The notes under the pieces were generated by a model. That model had not been told where the DNA came from and ran no database searches. It saw only the letters and a list, made by a program, of their open reading frames with translations. The position numbers and the translations under genes were made by a program. A stretch of 36,450 bases of DNA, taken from NCBI GenBank assembly GCA_018302605.1, contig JAGVZN010000001.1, positions 1 to 36,450 of the forward strand, read 5' to 3'. The DNA is from Candidatus Woesearchaeota archaeon (GTDB lineage: Archaea > Nanobdellota > Nanobdellia > Woesearchaeales > GW2011-AR9). The first letter of the stretch is position 1; each line of letters begins with the position of its first letter. This document shows, one piece after another, positions 36,347-36,450 of the stretch.

Positions 36347-36450
36347 TTAGACTTAATGATGTTAGGCTTGTTTTTGCGGAAATTATGTCGAAGACAATAA
36401 AAGGAGCGAAAACCAAAAGGATTATGTTGAGTAGCTGGGAACGAAGTGGA

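Overview
The window reads as a chromosomal segment of an archaeon, most likely a DPANN lineage of the Woesearchaeota/Pacearchaeota/Nanoarchaeota type. The evidence is an archaeal ribosomal/RNA-polymerase operon in canonical order (rps13-rps4-rps11-rpoD-rpl18e-rpl13), archaeal RpoL, a single-chain PriS-PriL primase of the kind known from Nanoarchaeum, a PAC2 proteasome-assembly chaperone, and many genes with a TATA box about 24-28 nt before the start codon (leaderless transcripts). Internal operon genes more often carry Shine-Dalgarno motifs (GGAGG/GAGGTG). The lineage is an inference; the archaeal assignment is firm. No tRNA, rRNA or CRISPR array was seen.

Layout. 1-3.2 kb: ribosomal/RNAP operon (minus). 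3.3-4.1 kb: MntA-HepT toxin-antitoxin pair. 4.1-9.2 kb: fused primase, a divergent MutS-like ATPase, two HAD phosphatases and rpoL. 9.3-18.2 kb: phosphoglycerate mutase, a cytosolic trypsin-like protease, PAC2 chaperone, a serine recombinase and a number of hypothetical genes. 18.2-22.7 kb: an oxidative-stress cluster (cupredoxin-like lipoprotein, superoxide dismutase, lipoprotein MsrA, peroxiredoxin) with a mazG-type gene cut by a 90-nt two-hairpin insert. 22.8-31.7 kb: a copper/metal island with CopB-type ATPase, a small CxxC protein, a DUF2892 protein, an ArsR regulator, a methyltransferase, a membrane-anchored winged-helix protein, an HMA-membrane-cupredoxin fusion, CopA and CopZ; a uracil-DNA-glycosylase-like gene bounded by 12-bp inverted repeats sits inside it. 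31.9-36.4 kb: accessory DNA with two orphan genes, a decayed copZ copy, a RelE-type toxin pair, and an HTH-nucleotidyltransferase/HEPN module whose HEPN gene is broken, the whole module bounded by imperfect inverted repeats.

The most distinctive structural signal is a set of small non-coding palindromic elements. Family B (three copies, 52-143 bp) has GTACGTATTwAG termini and 8-bp target duplications (perfect in two copies, 7/8 in the third). Family A (two full copies and one solo end) has GGYTCTG...AAAAAGTCAGC termini and one clear 8-bp duplication. They resemble miniature transposable elements (MITEs), and most sit immediately upstream of TATA boxes. No transposase for them is present in the window.

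Functionally, the SOD/MsrA/Prx cluster and the copper island fit together as a redox-metal defence region. A GAAACTnnTTTC palindrome occurs at both the arsR promoter and the copZ-copA promoter, suggesting that one ArsR-family regulator controls both. Four nuclease-toxin-type loci (MntA-HepT, RelE pair, HTH-NTase/HEPN remnant, copZ-flanked orphan region) mark the accessory character of the window's two flanks.
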